Shown: positions 25,626 through 34,116 of the stretch, one piece after another
Layout: each line of letters opens with the position of its first letter
How positions within the stretch are numbered: position 1 is the stretch's first letter
Origin: Bacillus sp. NEB1478
GTDB taxonomy: Bacteria; Bacillota; Bacilli; Bacillales; Fictibacillaceae
DNA: 64,000 nucleotides
Assembly (NCBI RefSeq): GCF_031582965.1
Contig: NZ_CP134049.1
Span: forward strand, 2,914,001-2,978,000
Direction: 5' to 3'
Program-made: the position numbers and the translations under genes
Notes under the pieces: generated by a model
Seen by the model: only the letters and a program-made list of their open reading frames with translations
The model's database searches: none
What the model was told of the DNA's origin: nothing

Positions 25626-25710
25626 TCTCACGGGTTTTGGAATTAATCTCCCGGATTCGGAATATATTCTCACGGATTTTGAGCAGAATCTCACGAATAA
25701 ATACAATAAA
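25626..25710. repeat. Degenerate 21-bp period repeat (TCTCACGGA type)
   Basis: TCTC(A/C)C(G/C)G motifs start at 25626, 25647, 25668 and 25689, exactly 21 bp apart, with weaker similarity between (GGAAT, GATTTTG). The array sits between convergent genes just beyond a terminator, as at 20761. Confidence 0.75.
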
Positions 25711-25788
25711 CTCCCAAGTCGACATCACCCGACAAAAATTGGCCATAACGCTCTAAAAATTGACCTTCGCACTTTAAAATTGACTATC

Positions 25789-26373
25789 CTATAACCCATT
25801 AATCTTCACTTTTGGCCATGTCTGCTGCCAATTTTTACTCTGGATCCGCATTTTATATTTTTGTTTATGTATGTTCACCTCAGAAAAAAGTCTTGTTGGC
25901 CACACTTCCATGTTGATGGCGTCCTCTATGCCACAAGGTGCAGTTAAAATTACCTCGTTATCCTCATCTAGTCTAACACCTAACGCAGTTACCGTTTCAG
26001 GAAATTTCGATATCGCATCGACTGCAGATTCATAAGGATCAAATCCGTTTACAGCGTGCATTCTTGCTTGATTTTTAACGGACCATGGAAGGTTTGGTAT
26101 TCTCTCCTGAAGATGTTTCTCGTATTCTTTTTCAGCACTTGTTTCCGTGTTCTTTGAATCAAAATAAACGACGTCAATATCAGCCAGCGGCGTCCTTTTT
26201 TCAAATCCATGCAATGTATCCCAAATTTTCGAACGTACGAATCCCGCACATACCCACCATTCAGGCAGATCAATTGCTTTTACTGCTTTCAATATTTCCA
26301 TCATCCACTGATCATTTTTAATTAATTGGATAATATCTTTTTTTGTTCTTATTTCCAATGTTGATTCCACCAT
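25789..26373 (-). CDS. Nucleotidyltransferase family protein (DUF925/COG3575 type)
   Basis: From ATG 26373 the product is 194 aa; the longer open frame to 26517 would overlap the divergent gene and is rejected, although no strong ribosome site is seen before 26373. WWVCAGFVRSKIWDTLHGFEKRTPLADIDVVYFD carries the nucleotidyltransferase-fold pattern G-x-x-R plus D-x-D, as in the DUF925 family. The C-terminal half (APCGIEDAINMEVWPTRLFSEVNI...) is family-typical. Enzymatic role is not established. Divergent from a small secreted/membrane protein gene, 28 bp apart. Confidence 0.75.
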   Translation of the reverse strand: MVESTLEIRTKKDIIQLIKNDQWMMEILKAVKAIDLPEWWVCAGFVRSKIWDTLHGFEKRTPLADIDVVYFDSKNTETSAEKEYEKHLQERIPNLPWSVKNQARMHAVNGFDPYESAVDAISKFPETVTALGVRLDEDNEVILTAPCGIEDAINMEVWPTRLFSEVNIHKQKYKMRIQSKNWQQTWPKVKINGL

Positions 26374-26401
26374 TCTAAATAATTTACTAGGAGGTAGTGC
26401 T

Positions 26402-26863
26402 GTGCGCTTTAATCGTTTTATTTTGCTCTTTCTTCTCTTTTCTCTTATTCCTACTTGCAGTGTTTCAGCAGCCTCAAAAGTAATAGCTGAAGAAAAAACC
26501 TGGGGGTACGAATACAAGTTAATTAAAACACAAGATTCGTTTACCTGGAAAATCCGTCAGCATCACATAACAAGTACGATTTCTGAAAACAAAGACAACC
26601 GTGAAGATCTGGATAGGTTCAAAAGTGCAGTGGATAACATTCATCGATATTACATTGATATCCTTATCTCTGTCGTTTATTTAATCATCGCTGTTCCGCT
26701 CGTCAAGATCTTTTTAAAGAAGAAGAAGGTAAGTCCAAGGGATGCGAAATTGATCCTTTTTGCCGTCGTAATGATAGTCTATTTCTACTCGGTTTCCCCA
26801 GTCGTTGAATTGTTTTCAGCCTACGAGGATGCGGACTATTATTTTTTCATATTGAGCAGATAG
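26402..26863 (+). CDS. Exported protein with two membrane helices, unknown function
   Basis: The start is GTG 26402, seven bases after TAGGAGG. The 153-aa product has a signal peptide (about residues 1-22), a short charged extracellular stretch (residues 24-75, with TWKIRQHHI), then two membrane helices (about 84-103 and 113-137) split by a lysine-rich cytoplasmic loop (KIFLKKKKVSPRDAK). The last 25 bp overlap the 3' end of the convergent AraC gene, so the two transcripts are antisense at their ends. No family recognised. Confidence 0.62.
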   Translation: MRFNRFILLFLLFSLIPTCSVSAASKVIAEEKTWGYEYKLIKTQDSFTWKIRQHHITSTISENKDNREDLDRFKSAVDNIHRYYIDILISVVYLIIAVPLVKIFLKKKKVSPRDAKLILFAVVMIVYFYSVSPVVELFSAYEDADYYFFILSR

Positions 26864-27681
26864 TTTTTACGATAAACTGAGATCGACATGCCATACCGTT
26901 TTCTAAATGTACGTTCAAATGTACTTAAACTGCCGAAACCAACTTGAAATCCTACCGTTGTGATATCTATGTTTGTTTTTCTTAACAGTCCAATTGCCTT
27001 CTCCAATCGTACTTGGGTGATGAATTGTCCAGGAGTAATCCCCGTCACTTCTTTAAACGTTCGAATCAAATAATATTTACTCATGTTCGTTTCTTTTGAT
27101 AAGTCCTCTAGCGAAATAGGGAGTGCTGAATTTTCATAAATAAAAGCTGTCAGGTTTTTGATTATCGGATGATGGTTCAACACAACTTCCTTTTTCCACT
27201 TTTCACTGTATGAACTCGTTTGCAAGGTCAGCAACGTTTCAGCAAGCTGCCATTCCAGCTCAGCTATCGTCAAGTCATCTGCCGGAAGCAATAAACTTTT
27301 CCTGATTATTTCATCTGCAATTTTTATAAACTTTTCAGAAGATCCTTTTTCAACACTGTTAAAAACGATATCTGTTATTTCATTTTTGAATTTGGAAGAA
27401 ACCACTTCATCCACAAAATGTTTATTCAGGTTGATTAAAAGAATCTTGCTTTCCGAATCTGCTGTAAAATGGAGGTGTTTTTCACCTGGAGAAGTGATCG
27501 TTCTCAAATTTGGGTTAAGCGGACTCGTCTTCTGATTCAAATCAATAAACGGTGTTCCTGAAAGAGGGATAGAAATCTGATAGTCTTCTCCGTGATCGTG
27601 TTCGATGGGATCGGAAGACAGTGGTGATAAATGAGTGATCATCAATTTACTGTGCTGAAGTTTTAAATTTAATGACCGCAT
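26839..27681 (-). CDS. AraC family transcriptional regulator
   Basis: The 280-aa protein has an N-terminal cupin-like sensor (HDHGEDYQISIPLSGTPFIDL, HLHFTADSESKILLINL) and a C-terminal double HTH of AraC type (about residues 178-276): LPISLEDLSKETNMSKYYLIRTFKEVTGITPGQFITQVRLEKAIGLL and VGFQVGFGSLSTFERTFRKRYGMS. It lies 45 bp downstream of an MFS transporter gene on the same strand and is probably its regulator. Effector unknown; the two-histidine cupin start suggests a small ligand or metal. Confidence 0.9.
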   Translation of the reverse strand: MRSLNLKLQHSKLMITHLSPLSSDPIEHDHGEDYQISIPLSGTPFIDLNQKTSPLNPNLRTITSPGEKHLHFTADSESKILLINLNKHFVDEVVSSKFKNEITDIVFNSVEKGSSEKFIKIADEIIRKSLLLPADDLTIAELEWQLAETLLTLQTSSYSEKWKKEVVLNHHPIIKNLTAFIYENSALPISLEDLSKETNMSKYYLIRTFKEVTGITPGQFITQVRLEKAIGLLRKTNIDITTVGFQVGFGSLSTFERTFRKRYGMSISVYRKNYLLNMKK

Positions 27682-27726
27682 GAATCTCCCTCTTTTCTTA
27701 AAAAAATCTCTCCCCTCATCATATAC

Positions 27727-28959
27727 TTAACTTACAGAATATTCACCGATTTCCTCATTTACCCTTTTCTTTCTTTGCAAAAATAGTCGTTCGCCTTTTT
27801 TGAAAAACGGAAATGCTAAGACTGCCAGACCGCCTAATATACTAAAAATAAAAATCCCCTCTCCAAATCCAAGCCAGCTAAGCAAAAAACCCCCAAGCCA
27901 CGCACAACCGCCTTGGCCGATAAACTGCAATCCGGCAGCTCCAAAATAAGCACCCCGCATATTGTCGGGAGCAATATCACTGATCAGCACATCTCCAATA
28001 ATGAAGCACAAAATTTCTCCCGCAGTAAAAAGAAACATGGACAATAATAAAAGTGGGATAGATTTGGATAGACCAAATCCGAACAATCCCAGTCCAAAAA
28101 GGATACATCCTGCTTTTAATGCCGTAAGATAACTGTACTTTTTCATCACTTTTATGATCGGATACTGAAAAATCAAGATAAATAAGGTATTTGATATGAA
28201 CAGCATCGAATACGCAGTAACATCATCCGTCCCTAAATATTGAGAAAGCGTTGTATCCAGATGAGCGTAGGCTCCCGTAACAAACATATTACCGATTAGA
28301 AAATACCGAAAAACTTTGTCTTTTACGATGATAATGATGCTTTCTTTTATGGAGACATGATTAATTTCCTTCTTCTGGTCCTCGTTTGGTTTGTAGCGGA
28401 TAAGCCAGTAAAGAATAATGACCGTGTACACAAAATAGACCCCGGCACTAATTAAGAACGGAAGCGGATTTTTTGAAGCCCCTAATGAAAGACCGACTAA
28501 AGGGCCGATAGCTCCACCTAAGTTAATGGCATAATAACGTGCATTAAAAACAGACATTCGTCTTTCCTCTGGCGTTACATCTGTAAGCAATGCACGGGCC
28601 GATGGTTCAAAAACAGATCGGCACATCCCGTTTAACGCATTTAATAAAAAGAAAGTGATGACCTGATCTGCCAAGGCGAAACCAATAAAAACCAAAGCCC
28701 ACAGCAGCATCGATCCGAACATGACCGTCATTCTTCCAAGTCTGTCAGAAAGCGCTCCACCAAAAAAGCTTATGAACGTACTGACAATAAAACTGACAGA
28801 CAGAATGGCACCCGTTGTTGCAGGATCGATTTCTTTCACCTCGTACAGATAAATTCCGAGAAACGGCAAGCTCATAAAGAAACCGGCACGTGACAGAAAC
28901 GTCCCGAAAATAACTCCCCACGCAAGCGGATGGAAATTCAACTTATCTTTTGCCAACAT
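27727..28959 (-). CDS. MFS transporter (DHA1-like, 12 helices)
   Basis: The 410-aa protein has twelve predicted membrane helices and MFS motif A as FGGALSDRLGRMTVMFGSML between helices 2 and 3, plus ARALLTDVTPEERRMSVFNARYYAINLGGAIGPLVG, the typical helix 4-5 segment of exporters. Its C-terminal end is basic. GAGG precedes the ATG at 28959. It is followed by an AraC regulator, forming a transporter-regulator operon. Likely an efflux pump for a drug or metabolite; the cargo cannot be assigned. Confidence 0.87.
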   Translation of the reverse strand: MLAKDKLNFHPLAWGVIFGTFLSRAGFFMSLPFLGIYLYEVKEIDPATTGAILSVSFIVSTFISFFGGALSDRLGRMTVMFGSMLLWALVFIGFALADQVITFFLLNALNGMCRSVFEPSARALLTDVTPEERRMSVFNARYYAINLGGAIGPLVGLSLGASKNPLPFLISAGVYFVYTVIILYWLIRYKPNEDQKKEINHVSIKESIIIIVKDKVFRYFLIGNMFVTGAYAHLDTTLSQYLGTDDVTAYSMLFISNTLFILIFQYPIIKVMKKYSYLTALKAGCILFGLGLFGFGLSKSIPLLLLSMFLFTAGEILCFIIGDVLISDIAPDNMRGAYFGAAGLQFIGQGGCAWLGGFLLSWLGFGEGIFIFSILGGLAVLAFPFFKKGERLFLQRKKRVNEEIGEYSVS

Positions 28960-29054
28960 ATTCAGCGCCTCATTTCTAACTTAATCCATGCAAGTTCATA
29001 TATATTTTACTGCCGGCACTGAAGTTTGCCCCATCAGAAATTGCTGAATTTCAA

Positions 29055-29107
29055 GGAGCAATTTTTGTGTATGACGCTCGTATTTTCCTCATGGCGCTCG
29101 TATTTAC
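29055..29107. repeat. Short degenerate repeat (CGCTCGTATTT), 20-bp spacing
   Basis: CGCTCGTATTT occurs at 29075 and 29095, with a weaker upstream copy (GGAGCAATTTTTG near 29055). It sits between the eda terminator and the MFS gene and has the flavour of the other ~21-bp arrays. Confidence 0.45.
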
Positions 29108-29110
29108 ACA

Positions 29111-29138
29111 AAAAAAGGACTTTTTTTACAAAAAGTCC
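29111..29138 (-). terminator. Terminator of the sugar-acid operon
   Basis: Leftward, GGACTTTTT pairs with AAAAAGTCC (29117-29125 with 29130-29138) and is followed by a run of seven T, 10 bp after the aldolase stop. Confidence 0.88.
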
Positions 29139-29148
29139 GCTTCTGCAT

Positions 29149-29781
29149 CTACCCTATCGCTTTTTTTAATCGAAATACTGTATTTTTTATCTCTTCTGGT
29201 GTTCCTTTGGTCAGCCCTCCGCCGATTCCGATCGCAAATGCGCCGGCATCGAGCCATTCTCTGGCATTCTCCGCCGATATCCCTCCGGTCGGAATGAAAT
29301 CAACATCTGGGAATGGATCGCGAAGTCCCTTCAAATAAGAACTTCCGAAAAGATTACTTGGAAACAGCTTTAATAAAGTGAGACCGTGATTATACGCTCT
29401 TACCACTTCAGTCGGGGTCATGACCCCTGGAATGTACAGGATGTCTTTTTCTTTAGAAAATTTTACGAGTTCTTCTACGTATCCTGGGCTTATTATAAAA
29501 GCTGCCCCAGCATCAACGGCGCTCTGAGCTTGCCTTACATTCAAAACGGTCCCAGCCCCTACGATTAAGTTTTCATGTTCAGCAAAATGCCGGATGACTT
29601 TTTCAGCTTCAGGAATCGTAAAAGTTAACTCCAGACAACGGATACCCGCTTCCACTAGAGTTTTGCCCTTTTCGATCGCTTCTTCAACAGATGGTGCACG
29701 CAAAACAGCAATCAGTTGGGTACCTTTTAAAATCTCTCGTTGTTTGTTCTCTTCCAGCTCTTTAAAAGCAAGTTTTGTCAT
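29149..29781 (-). CDS. eda: KDPG aldolase (2-dehydro-3-deoxy-phosphogluconate aldolase)
   Basis: The 210-aa protein is a class I KDPG/KHG aldolase. Visible are IAVLRAPSVEEAIEKGKTLVEAG, the catalytic-base region CLELTFTIPEA, GAGTVLNVRQAQSAVDAGAAFIISPG, the Schiff-base lysine in TLLKLFPS, and the phosphate loop FIPTGGISAENAREWLDAGAFAIGIGG. It splits 2-keto-3-deoxy-6-phosphogluconate into pyruvate and glyceraldehyde 3-phosphate. Last gene of the leftward operon; together with the KDG kinase in the same operon it completes KDG breakdown. GGGGAGAAG precedes the ATG. Confidence 0.92.
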   Translation of the reverse strand: MTKLAFKELEENKQREILKGTQLIAVLRAPSVEEAIEKGKTLVEAGIRCLELTFTIPEAEKVIRHFAEHENLIVGAGTVLNVRQAQSAVDAGAAFIISPGYVEELVKFSKEKDILYIPGVMTPTEVVRAYNHGLTLLKLFPSNLFGSSYLKGLRDPFPDVDFIPTGGISAENAREWLDAGAFAIGIGGGLTKGTPEEIKNTVFRLKKAIG

Positions 29782-29793
29782 AAGACTTCTCCC

Positions 29794-30342
29794 CTATTCT
29801 AGATTGCTGTGCCGTAAAAATGCGGTACTATTATTTTCAGATTGCTTAGATGCAACTTGTAAACAGACGGCATCACAGAATACATGCACACATTGGTCAA
29901 AAAGTGACCCCAATGGCTGGATGCTCTCTGATTCATTTTCCCCTCTGAATTTTGTAGCTGCAGGAATATGCGCCACCAAGGATGCGTAACTCGCAAGCTC
30001 TGATTCTAGCTTTGTTGTGATGGCGATTACCGGACAGTCATGCTCCTTCGCTTTTTGGGCCGTGTTGACTACACTCTTTGTCGTTCCGGAGCCGGAGACA
30101 GCTACAACAACATCCCCTGAATGCAGAGAAGGAGTAATTGTTTCACCCACGACATAGACGTGTGCGCCAAGATGCATGAGACGCATCGCAAAGGATTTGG
30201 CCATAAATCCTGACCTGCCCTCTCCGATCACGAAGATCCTTTTTTCAGTGAGTAATAGACTCGAAACCTTCTCCACTAATTCAGAGTCTACCTTCTTAAG
30301 GACACCTTGTATCTCGTTCAATATCTTGTCTAAATCATTCAT
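29794..30342 (-). CDS. hxlB: 6-phospho-3-hexuloisomerase-like SIS protein (HxlB/Phi)
   Basis: From ATG 30342, seven bases after GGGAGGG, the product is 182 aa, the standard Phi length. The SIS phosphosugar fold is seen in IFVIGEGRSGFMAKSFAMRLMHLG and VVVAVSGSGTTKSVVNTAQKA, and LGSLFDQCVHVFCDAV matches the C-terminal helix of HxlB. Phi interconverts D-arabino-3-hexulose 6-phosphate and fructose 6-phosphate. The gene overlaps the end of the HxlA-like gene by 8 bp, the usual hxlAB order. In this KDG operon it might instead isomerise another sugar phosphate. Confidence 0.82.
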   Translation of the reverse strand: MNDLDKILNEIQGVLKKVDSELVEKVSSLLLTEKRIFVIGEGRSGFMAKSFAMRLMHLGAHVYVVGETITPSLHSGDVVVAVSGSGTTKSVVNTAQKAKEHDCPVIAITTKLESELASYASLVAHIPAATKFRGENESESIQPLGSLFDQCVHVFCDAVCLQVASKQSENNSTAFLRHSNLE

Positions 30343-30964
30343 GTTCAACCCTCCCTTTCATCTCATAAAAAGCCGCGGCAGCCTTTTCTGGATCCTCTGT
30401 TTTGGTTATGGCAGAACCGATAATAACTACGTAAGGATTCAACTTAGCAATCTCTGAAAAAGTATCCACAGATATTCCTCCGGCAACCGCCAGCTTGCTA
30501 TTTTTATTCGAGAAGGAAGGTATATGCAAACGTACTTCCTTTCCGCTTTCTTGCTGGTCTTTGCTTAAGTGGGCACACAATATCGCATTCTCGTATTCAC
30601 TTAAACTCGCTATCTGTTGAGGCGAAGTGTTGAGCAGGTCAATCATCACTTGTTTGCCATGGCGTTCTGCAACACCCAAACAAGCCTCGATCGAAACAGA
30701 AGGTGCAGCTCCCATTACGGTGGCCACATCTGCTCCTGCCTCAAAGCATAATTCGAATTCATAAGTCGCATTGTCGAACGTTTTCATGTCAGCTACGATT
30801 GTCTTGTCAGGAAAGGCTTTTCTTATAGAACGCACACTTTCCATCCCAAACTCCTTAATAAGAGACGTCCCCACTTCGATCCAATCGATATACGGTTCCG
30901 CTTTTCTTGTGATGGATATTGCCTCTTCTATCGAAAGCCGATCTAGTGCGAGCTGGATGTTCAC
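30335..30964 (-). CDS. hxlA: 3-hexulose-6-phosphate synthase-like protein (HxlA/Hps)
   Basis: The 209-aa protein belongs to the orotidine decarboxylase suprafamily. It shows MNIQLALDRLSIEEA, IVADMKTFDNATYE (the DxKxxD catalytic set), FEAGADVATVMGAA, QVMIDLLN (Hps-type, unlike the IELTG of ketogulonate-6-P decarboxylases) and VAGGISVDTF with the phosphate loop. Hps condenses formaldehyde with ribulose 5-phosphate, or the reverse. The sequence is somewhat diverged, so a decarboxylase of a keto-acid sugar phosphate is an alternative worth testing in this sugar-acid setting. Starts at GTG 30964 after GGAGG, overlapping the permease stop by 4 bp. Confidence 0.78.
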   Translation of the reverse strand: MNIQLALDRLSIEEAISITRKAEPYIDWIEVGTSLIKEFGMESVRSIRKAFPDKTIVADMKTFDNATYEFELCFEAGADVATVMGAAPSVSIEACLGVAERHGKQVMIDLLNTSPQQIASLSEYENAILCAHLSKDQQESGKEVRLHIPSFSNKNSKLAVAGGISVDTFSEIAKLNPYVVIIGSAITKTEDPEKAAAAFYEMKGRVEHE

Positions 30965-32247
30965 AGTGCTTGCGCCTCCGTTCTTTTCACCGTTTCAACC
31001 TTTGCTGTTTTTACAAGCAGTGTAAAGATAACAGAAAGAACTAATGATCCGGCCATAAAGATGTAAGATGCACCTGGTCCTCCTGTTGCACCGTTCAAAT
31101 ATCCTACAAAATAAGAACCGACGAACGACCCTAAAGCTCCCATACTATTGATAAGTGCCATCGCTCCACCCGCTACGTTACGAGGCAGGATTTCTGGAAT
31201 AATCGCAAAAAACGGTCCGTATGGTGCGTACATTGCTCCGCCAGCGATTACTAATAAAACGAAAGAAAGCCAGAAGTTTGAATTTCCGATCGCATACGAT
31301 CCGTAAAACGCAATTGCTCCAATTAATAGAGAAACCCAGACAAAGCTTTTACGATTCAGGGTCTTATCAGAATAATGAGAGACTAACAGCATCCCCACAA
31401 CAGCAAGAACGTAAGGTGCAGCTGACAGCCATCCTGTTGCCACGATGTCCATTTTTGATGCATTCGAAAGGATAGAAGGAAGCCACATCACGAAACCATA
31501 AACACCAATGCTCCAGAAAAAGTATTGCAGACTAAGAAGAATTACTTTTTTAGATTTAAACGCTTCACGATAATTCTTAACAGGCTTCATTCCTGTTTGC
31601 TCTTTTTGAAACTCGGCTTCAAGATTTATCTTTTCTTCATCTGTCAGCCATTTCGCATTTTTCGGTCTGTCGTTTACGAGCTTCCACCAGATAAATGCCC
31701 ACAAAATTGCTGGTAATCCTTCAACGATAAACATCCAGCGCCACTCATAAGCTCTGATTAAATAACCAGAAAGAATCGACATCCAAAGTACCGTTACCGG
31801 GTTTCCTAAAATTAAAAACGTGTTTGCCCGAGAACGTTCTGCTTTCAAGAACCAGCCGCTCAAGAAAACAAGCATAGCCGGCATGACAGCGCTTTCTACA
31901 ACCCCTAAAAAGAAACGAATCGGATAAAGCCAAGCGACATCTGTAGCAAGACCCGTTGCCGTCGCAAGCCCGCCCCACAGAATCAGTGACCAGAAAACCA
32001 ACACTTTCGCACTTTTCTTTTCGGCATAAATCGCACCTGGAATCTGAAAAAAGAAATAACCTAAAAAGAACAATGATGCCAAAAATGATGAAACCGAAGC
32101 GGTGATCCCAAGGTCTTCTCCCATACCTCCAGCCACACCAAACCCGTAGTTCGCACGGTCAAGATACGCCAAACTATACGTAATAAAAGCAATCGGAATT
32201 AATCGAATCCAACGCTTTCTTGTTGCTAAAGAATCCATTGTTTTCAT
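30961..32247 (-). CDS. MFS sugar-acid permease (anion:cation symporter family)
   Basis: The protein (428 aa from ATG 32247, eight bases after GGGAG; a GTG three codons upstream is less likely) has twelve helices. Features typical of galactonate, glucarate and hexuronate permeases are YSLAYLDRANYGFG in helix 1, RFFLGVVESAVMPAMLVFLSGWF in helices 4-5, and EWRWMFIVEGLPAILWAF. It would import an aldonate, uronate or ketodeoxy acid by proton symport. The start overlaps the KDG kinase stop by 4 bp (ATGA). Its presence with kinase and aldolase, and without a dehydratase, suggests that the imported acid may already be KDG or close to it (inference). Confidence 0.88.
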   Translation of the reverse strand: MKTMDSLATRKRWIRLIPIAFITYSLAYLDRANYGFGVAGGMGEDLGITASVSSFLASLFFLGYFFFQIPGAIYAEKKSAKVLVFWSLILWGGLATATGLATDVAWLYPIRFFLGVVESAVMPAMLVFLSGWFLKAERSRANTFLILGNPVTVLWMSILSGYLIRAYEWRWMFIVEGLPAILWAFIWWKLVNDRPKNAKWLTDEEKINLEAEFQKEQTGMKPVKNYREAFKSKKVILLSLQYFFWSIGVYGFVMWLPSILSNASKMDIVATGWLSAAPYVLAVVGMLLVSHYSDKTLNRKSFVWVSLLIGAIAFYGSYAIGNSNFWLSFVLLVIAGGAMYAPYGPFFAIIPEILPRNVAGGAMALINSMGALGSFVGSYFVGYLNGATGGPGASYIFMAGSLVLSVIFTLLVKTAKVETVKRTEAQAL

Positions 32248-33203
32248 TGTAAGCACTCCCTTTCAGCCATAAATGATTTTAGTTGTTCAAAATCCGGCAG
32301 ACCATCACTGTCCCCAGGTGACATCACTTGCATAGCACCAATCGCATTACCCATTTTGACAGCGTCCATAATACTTTCACCTTTCAACAAACCTGTAATC
32401 AGACCCACTGCGAATCCATCACCAGCGCCGACTGTATCTACAACTTCTTTTACCGAAAATCCTGGTACTTGAGCAGACATTCCATTTGAAGTTTTTACAT
32501 AAGCACCATCTTCACCTAGCTTAACGACGACGAGTTTCACCCCCTTCATAAGATAAAAATCTGCTATTTTCTCAGATGTTGTATAACCCGTTAAAATCTC
32601 ACCTTCACCGATACCCGGCAGCACCCAATCCGCTTTAAAAGCCAGTTTATTAATTTCCTCTACCATCTCTTGCTGAGAGTTCCATAGATTTGGACGGAGA
32701 TTTGGATCAAAAGAAACCGTTCTTTCATTCTGCTTCATCGTGTCTATCATGTAGTGTGCAAAAGTTCTCGCTTTTTCTGAAAGAGCTGGAGGAATCCCAG
32801 TCATATGTAAATGCTTTGCATCTTGAATCGCAATATCTTGAAAATCTTCAATCGACATCGTGCTTGCTGCTGAATTCTTTCTAAAATAATGAACAGCCGG
32901 ATCACCAGACGTCACTTTTGATTTCAATTGAAAACCAGTAGAACGTGACTCATCTGTTTTAACCGCTGAAATATCAATGTTTTCTCGCTCAAGGGAATCT
33001 GCAATATATCGGCCAAACGGATCGTTCCCCACTTTACTTAAGAATCCAACTTTGAAATTCAATCTTGAAAGCCCGATCGCAACATTTGTCTCTGCACCTG
33101 CCAAATTTCTCGTGAAATTCGAAACGGTGTGCAGCTCCCCTAATTGATCTGCGATAAACATCGTCATCGCTTCGCCGAATGTAATGATATCTGTATTTTT
33201 CAT
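32244..33203 (-). CDS. kdgK: Sugar kinase, PfkB family (2-keto-3-deoxygluconate kinase)
   Basis: A full-length 319-aa ribokinase-family protein: ITFGEAMTMFIADQLGEL at the start, FTRNLAGAETNVAIGLSRLNFKVGFLSKVGNDPFGRYI (PfkB signature 1), FDPNLRPNLW, and VVDTVGAGDGFAVGLITGLL (signature 2 with the catalytic aspartate in GAGD). KdgK makes KDPG from KDG and ATP, feeding the aldolase in the same operon. Close relatives phosphorylate other sugars, but the partner aldolase makes KDG the best guess. GGAGAGGGG precedes the ATG. Confidence 0.87.
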   Translation of the reverse strand: MKNTDIITFGEAMTMFIADQLGELHTVSNFTRNLAGAETNVAIGLSRLNFKVGFLSKVGNDPFGRYIADSLERENIDISAVKTDESRSTGFQLKSKVTSGDPAVHYFRKNSAASTMSIEDFQDIAIQDAKHLHMTGIPPALSEKARTFAHYMIDTMKQNERTVSFDPNLRPNLWNSQQEMVEEINKLAFKADWVLPGIGEGEILTGYTTSEKIADFYLMKGVKLVVVKLGEDGAYVKTSNGMSAQVPGFSVKEVVDTVGAGDGFAVGLITGLLKGESIMDAVKMGNAIGAMQVMSPGDSDGLPDFEQLKSFMAERECLQ

Positions 33204-33223
33204 CGTTCGTTCCCCTCTCCTAT

Positions 33224-33991
33224 TCAGGTATTTGCTAATAATAACGTGTATTGTTTTGTCGTCTCCATTAAGTCTTCGCCTCGTAGAGGAAACTCAATCG
33301 CATACGGACTGCCATCGGCAAAAAGCGCGATCAGCTTTCTCCAATCAGCAGATTCTGCTACAGGTAAAGGTAAAGTTACAAGTTCATTTCCAAACCTCTC
33401 AACATGTTTACAATGTACATAAATCACATATGGTGAAAGTCGCTTTGCCGCTGACCAAACTTTCTCCCCCGTATACAGCCAGTTACCGATATCAAACGTC
33501 ATCTTTACAGGTACATCGTGCTTTGCTGTCTCTTTTAAAAACTGGGAAATGCGTTCAAGATTTCCGCCATGCATTGTTTGATCGTTCTCAATCGTCACTT
33601 GCAAGTTATGTTTCTCTATCTCCAAAGAATGAAGAAGCTTTTTTAGATTATGTACATTTGATCTTTCTGAAGTGTAATGACCCAATGAAAATTTAACGAT
33701 TTTCGATCCGAGTGTAACCGCTTCCAAAACAATCAGTTTAATAGACTTTTCATCTAGATTTCCAGCCTTGTTATATAATTCAACAGGTGCTGAAAAGATT
33801 GAAAATAATTGAGCAGCTTTTATTTGATCTCCAAGTTCTTTTAAAGGAAGCGTTTGATCTACAAAAAGCTCTCTTCTGATTTCAGCTCCTTTAGCACCGG
33901 CCTTTGCGATGAGATTTATAAATTCACCTTGCCCGTACTTTTGGACTTCATCTATACGAAAAGAATTCATGGTTACAACAACAGTTTTCAT
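33224..33991 (-). CDS. TIM-barrel sugar isomerase/epimerase-like protein
   Basis: The start at 33991 follows GAGGAGA and gives 255 aa; the open frame upstream runs through the operator region and is rejected. The fold is the xylose-isomerase-like barrel: KGAEIRRELFVDQTLPLKELGDQI, the metal glutamate in VTIENDQTMHGG, MTFDIGNWLYTGEKVW (metal D in TFDIGN) and YVHCKHVERFGNE, then AIEFPLRGEDL. Such proteins isomerise or epimerise sugars or keto acids with a divalent metal. First gene of the catabolic operon and directly downstream of two LacI-type operators. Exact substrate is not assignable. Confidence 0.8.
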   Translation of the reverse strand: MKTVVVTMNSFRIDEVQKYGQGEFINLIAKAGAKGAEIRRELFVDQTLPLKELGDQIKAAQLFSIFSAPVELYNKAGNLDEKSIKLIVLEAVTLGSKIVKFSLGHYTSERSNVHNLKKLLHSLEIEKHNLQVTIENDQTMHGGNLERISQFLKETAKHDVPVKMTFDIGNWLYTGEKVWSAAKRLSPYVIYVHCKHVERFGNELVTLPLPVAESADWRKLIALFADGSPYAIEFPLRGEDLMETTKQYTLLLANT

Positions 33992-34017
33992 GAGACTTCT
34001 CCTCTTTCCTAAGTAGT

Positions 34018-34074
34018 GGAACCGGTTCCGTTTTATTGTAAAAATAAAATCCGTTTTAAAATGGGAACGGTTCC
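34018..34074 (-). promoter_or_regulatory. Two KdgR-type operators in front of the sugar-acid operon
   Basis: GGAACCGGTTCC (34018-34029) is a perfect 12-bp palindrome with central CG, and GGGAACGGTTCC (34063-34074) is a near copy 45 bp away. Both lie between the LacI gene and the isomerase gene; a third copy stands before the LacI gene. A hairpin GAAGATCTTC-acatag-GAAGATCTT lies beyond them at about 34091-34115. Confidence 0.8.
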
Positions 34075-34116
34075 ATTTTTGTTTATTAAGGAAGATCTTC
34101 ACATAGGAAGATCTTT

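Noticed and set aside
33992..34102. 37-codon extension of the TIM-barrel gene
   Set aside because: It crosses two operators and the promoter; GAGGAGA points to the start at 33991.
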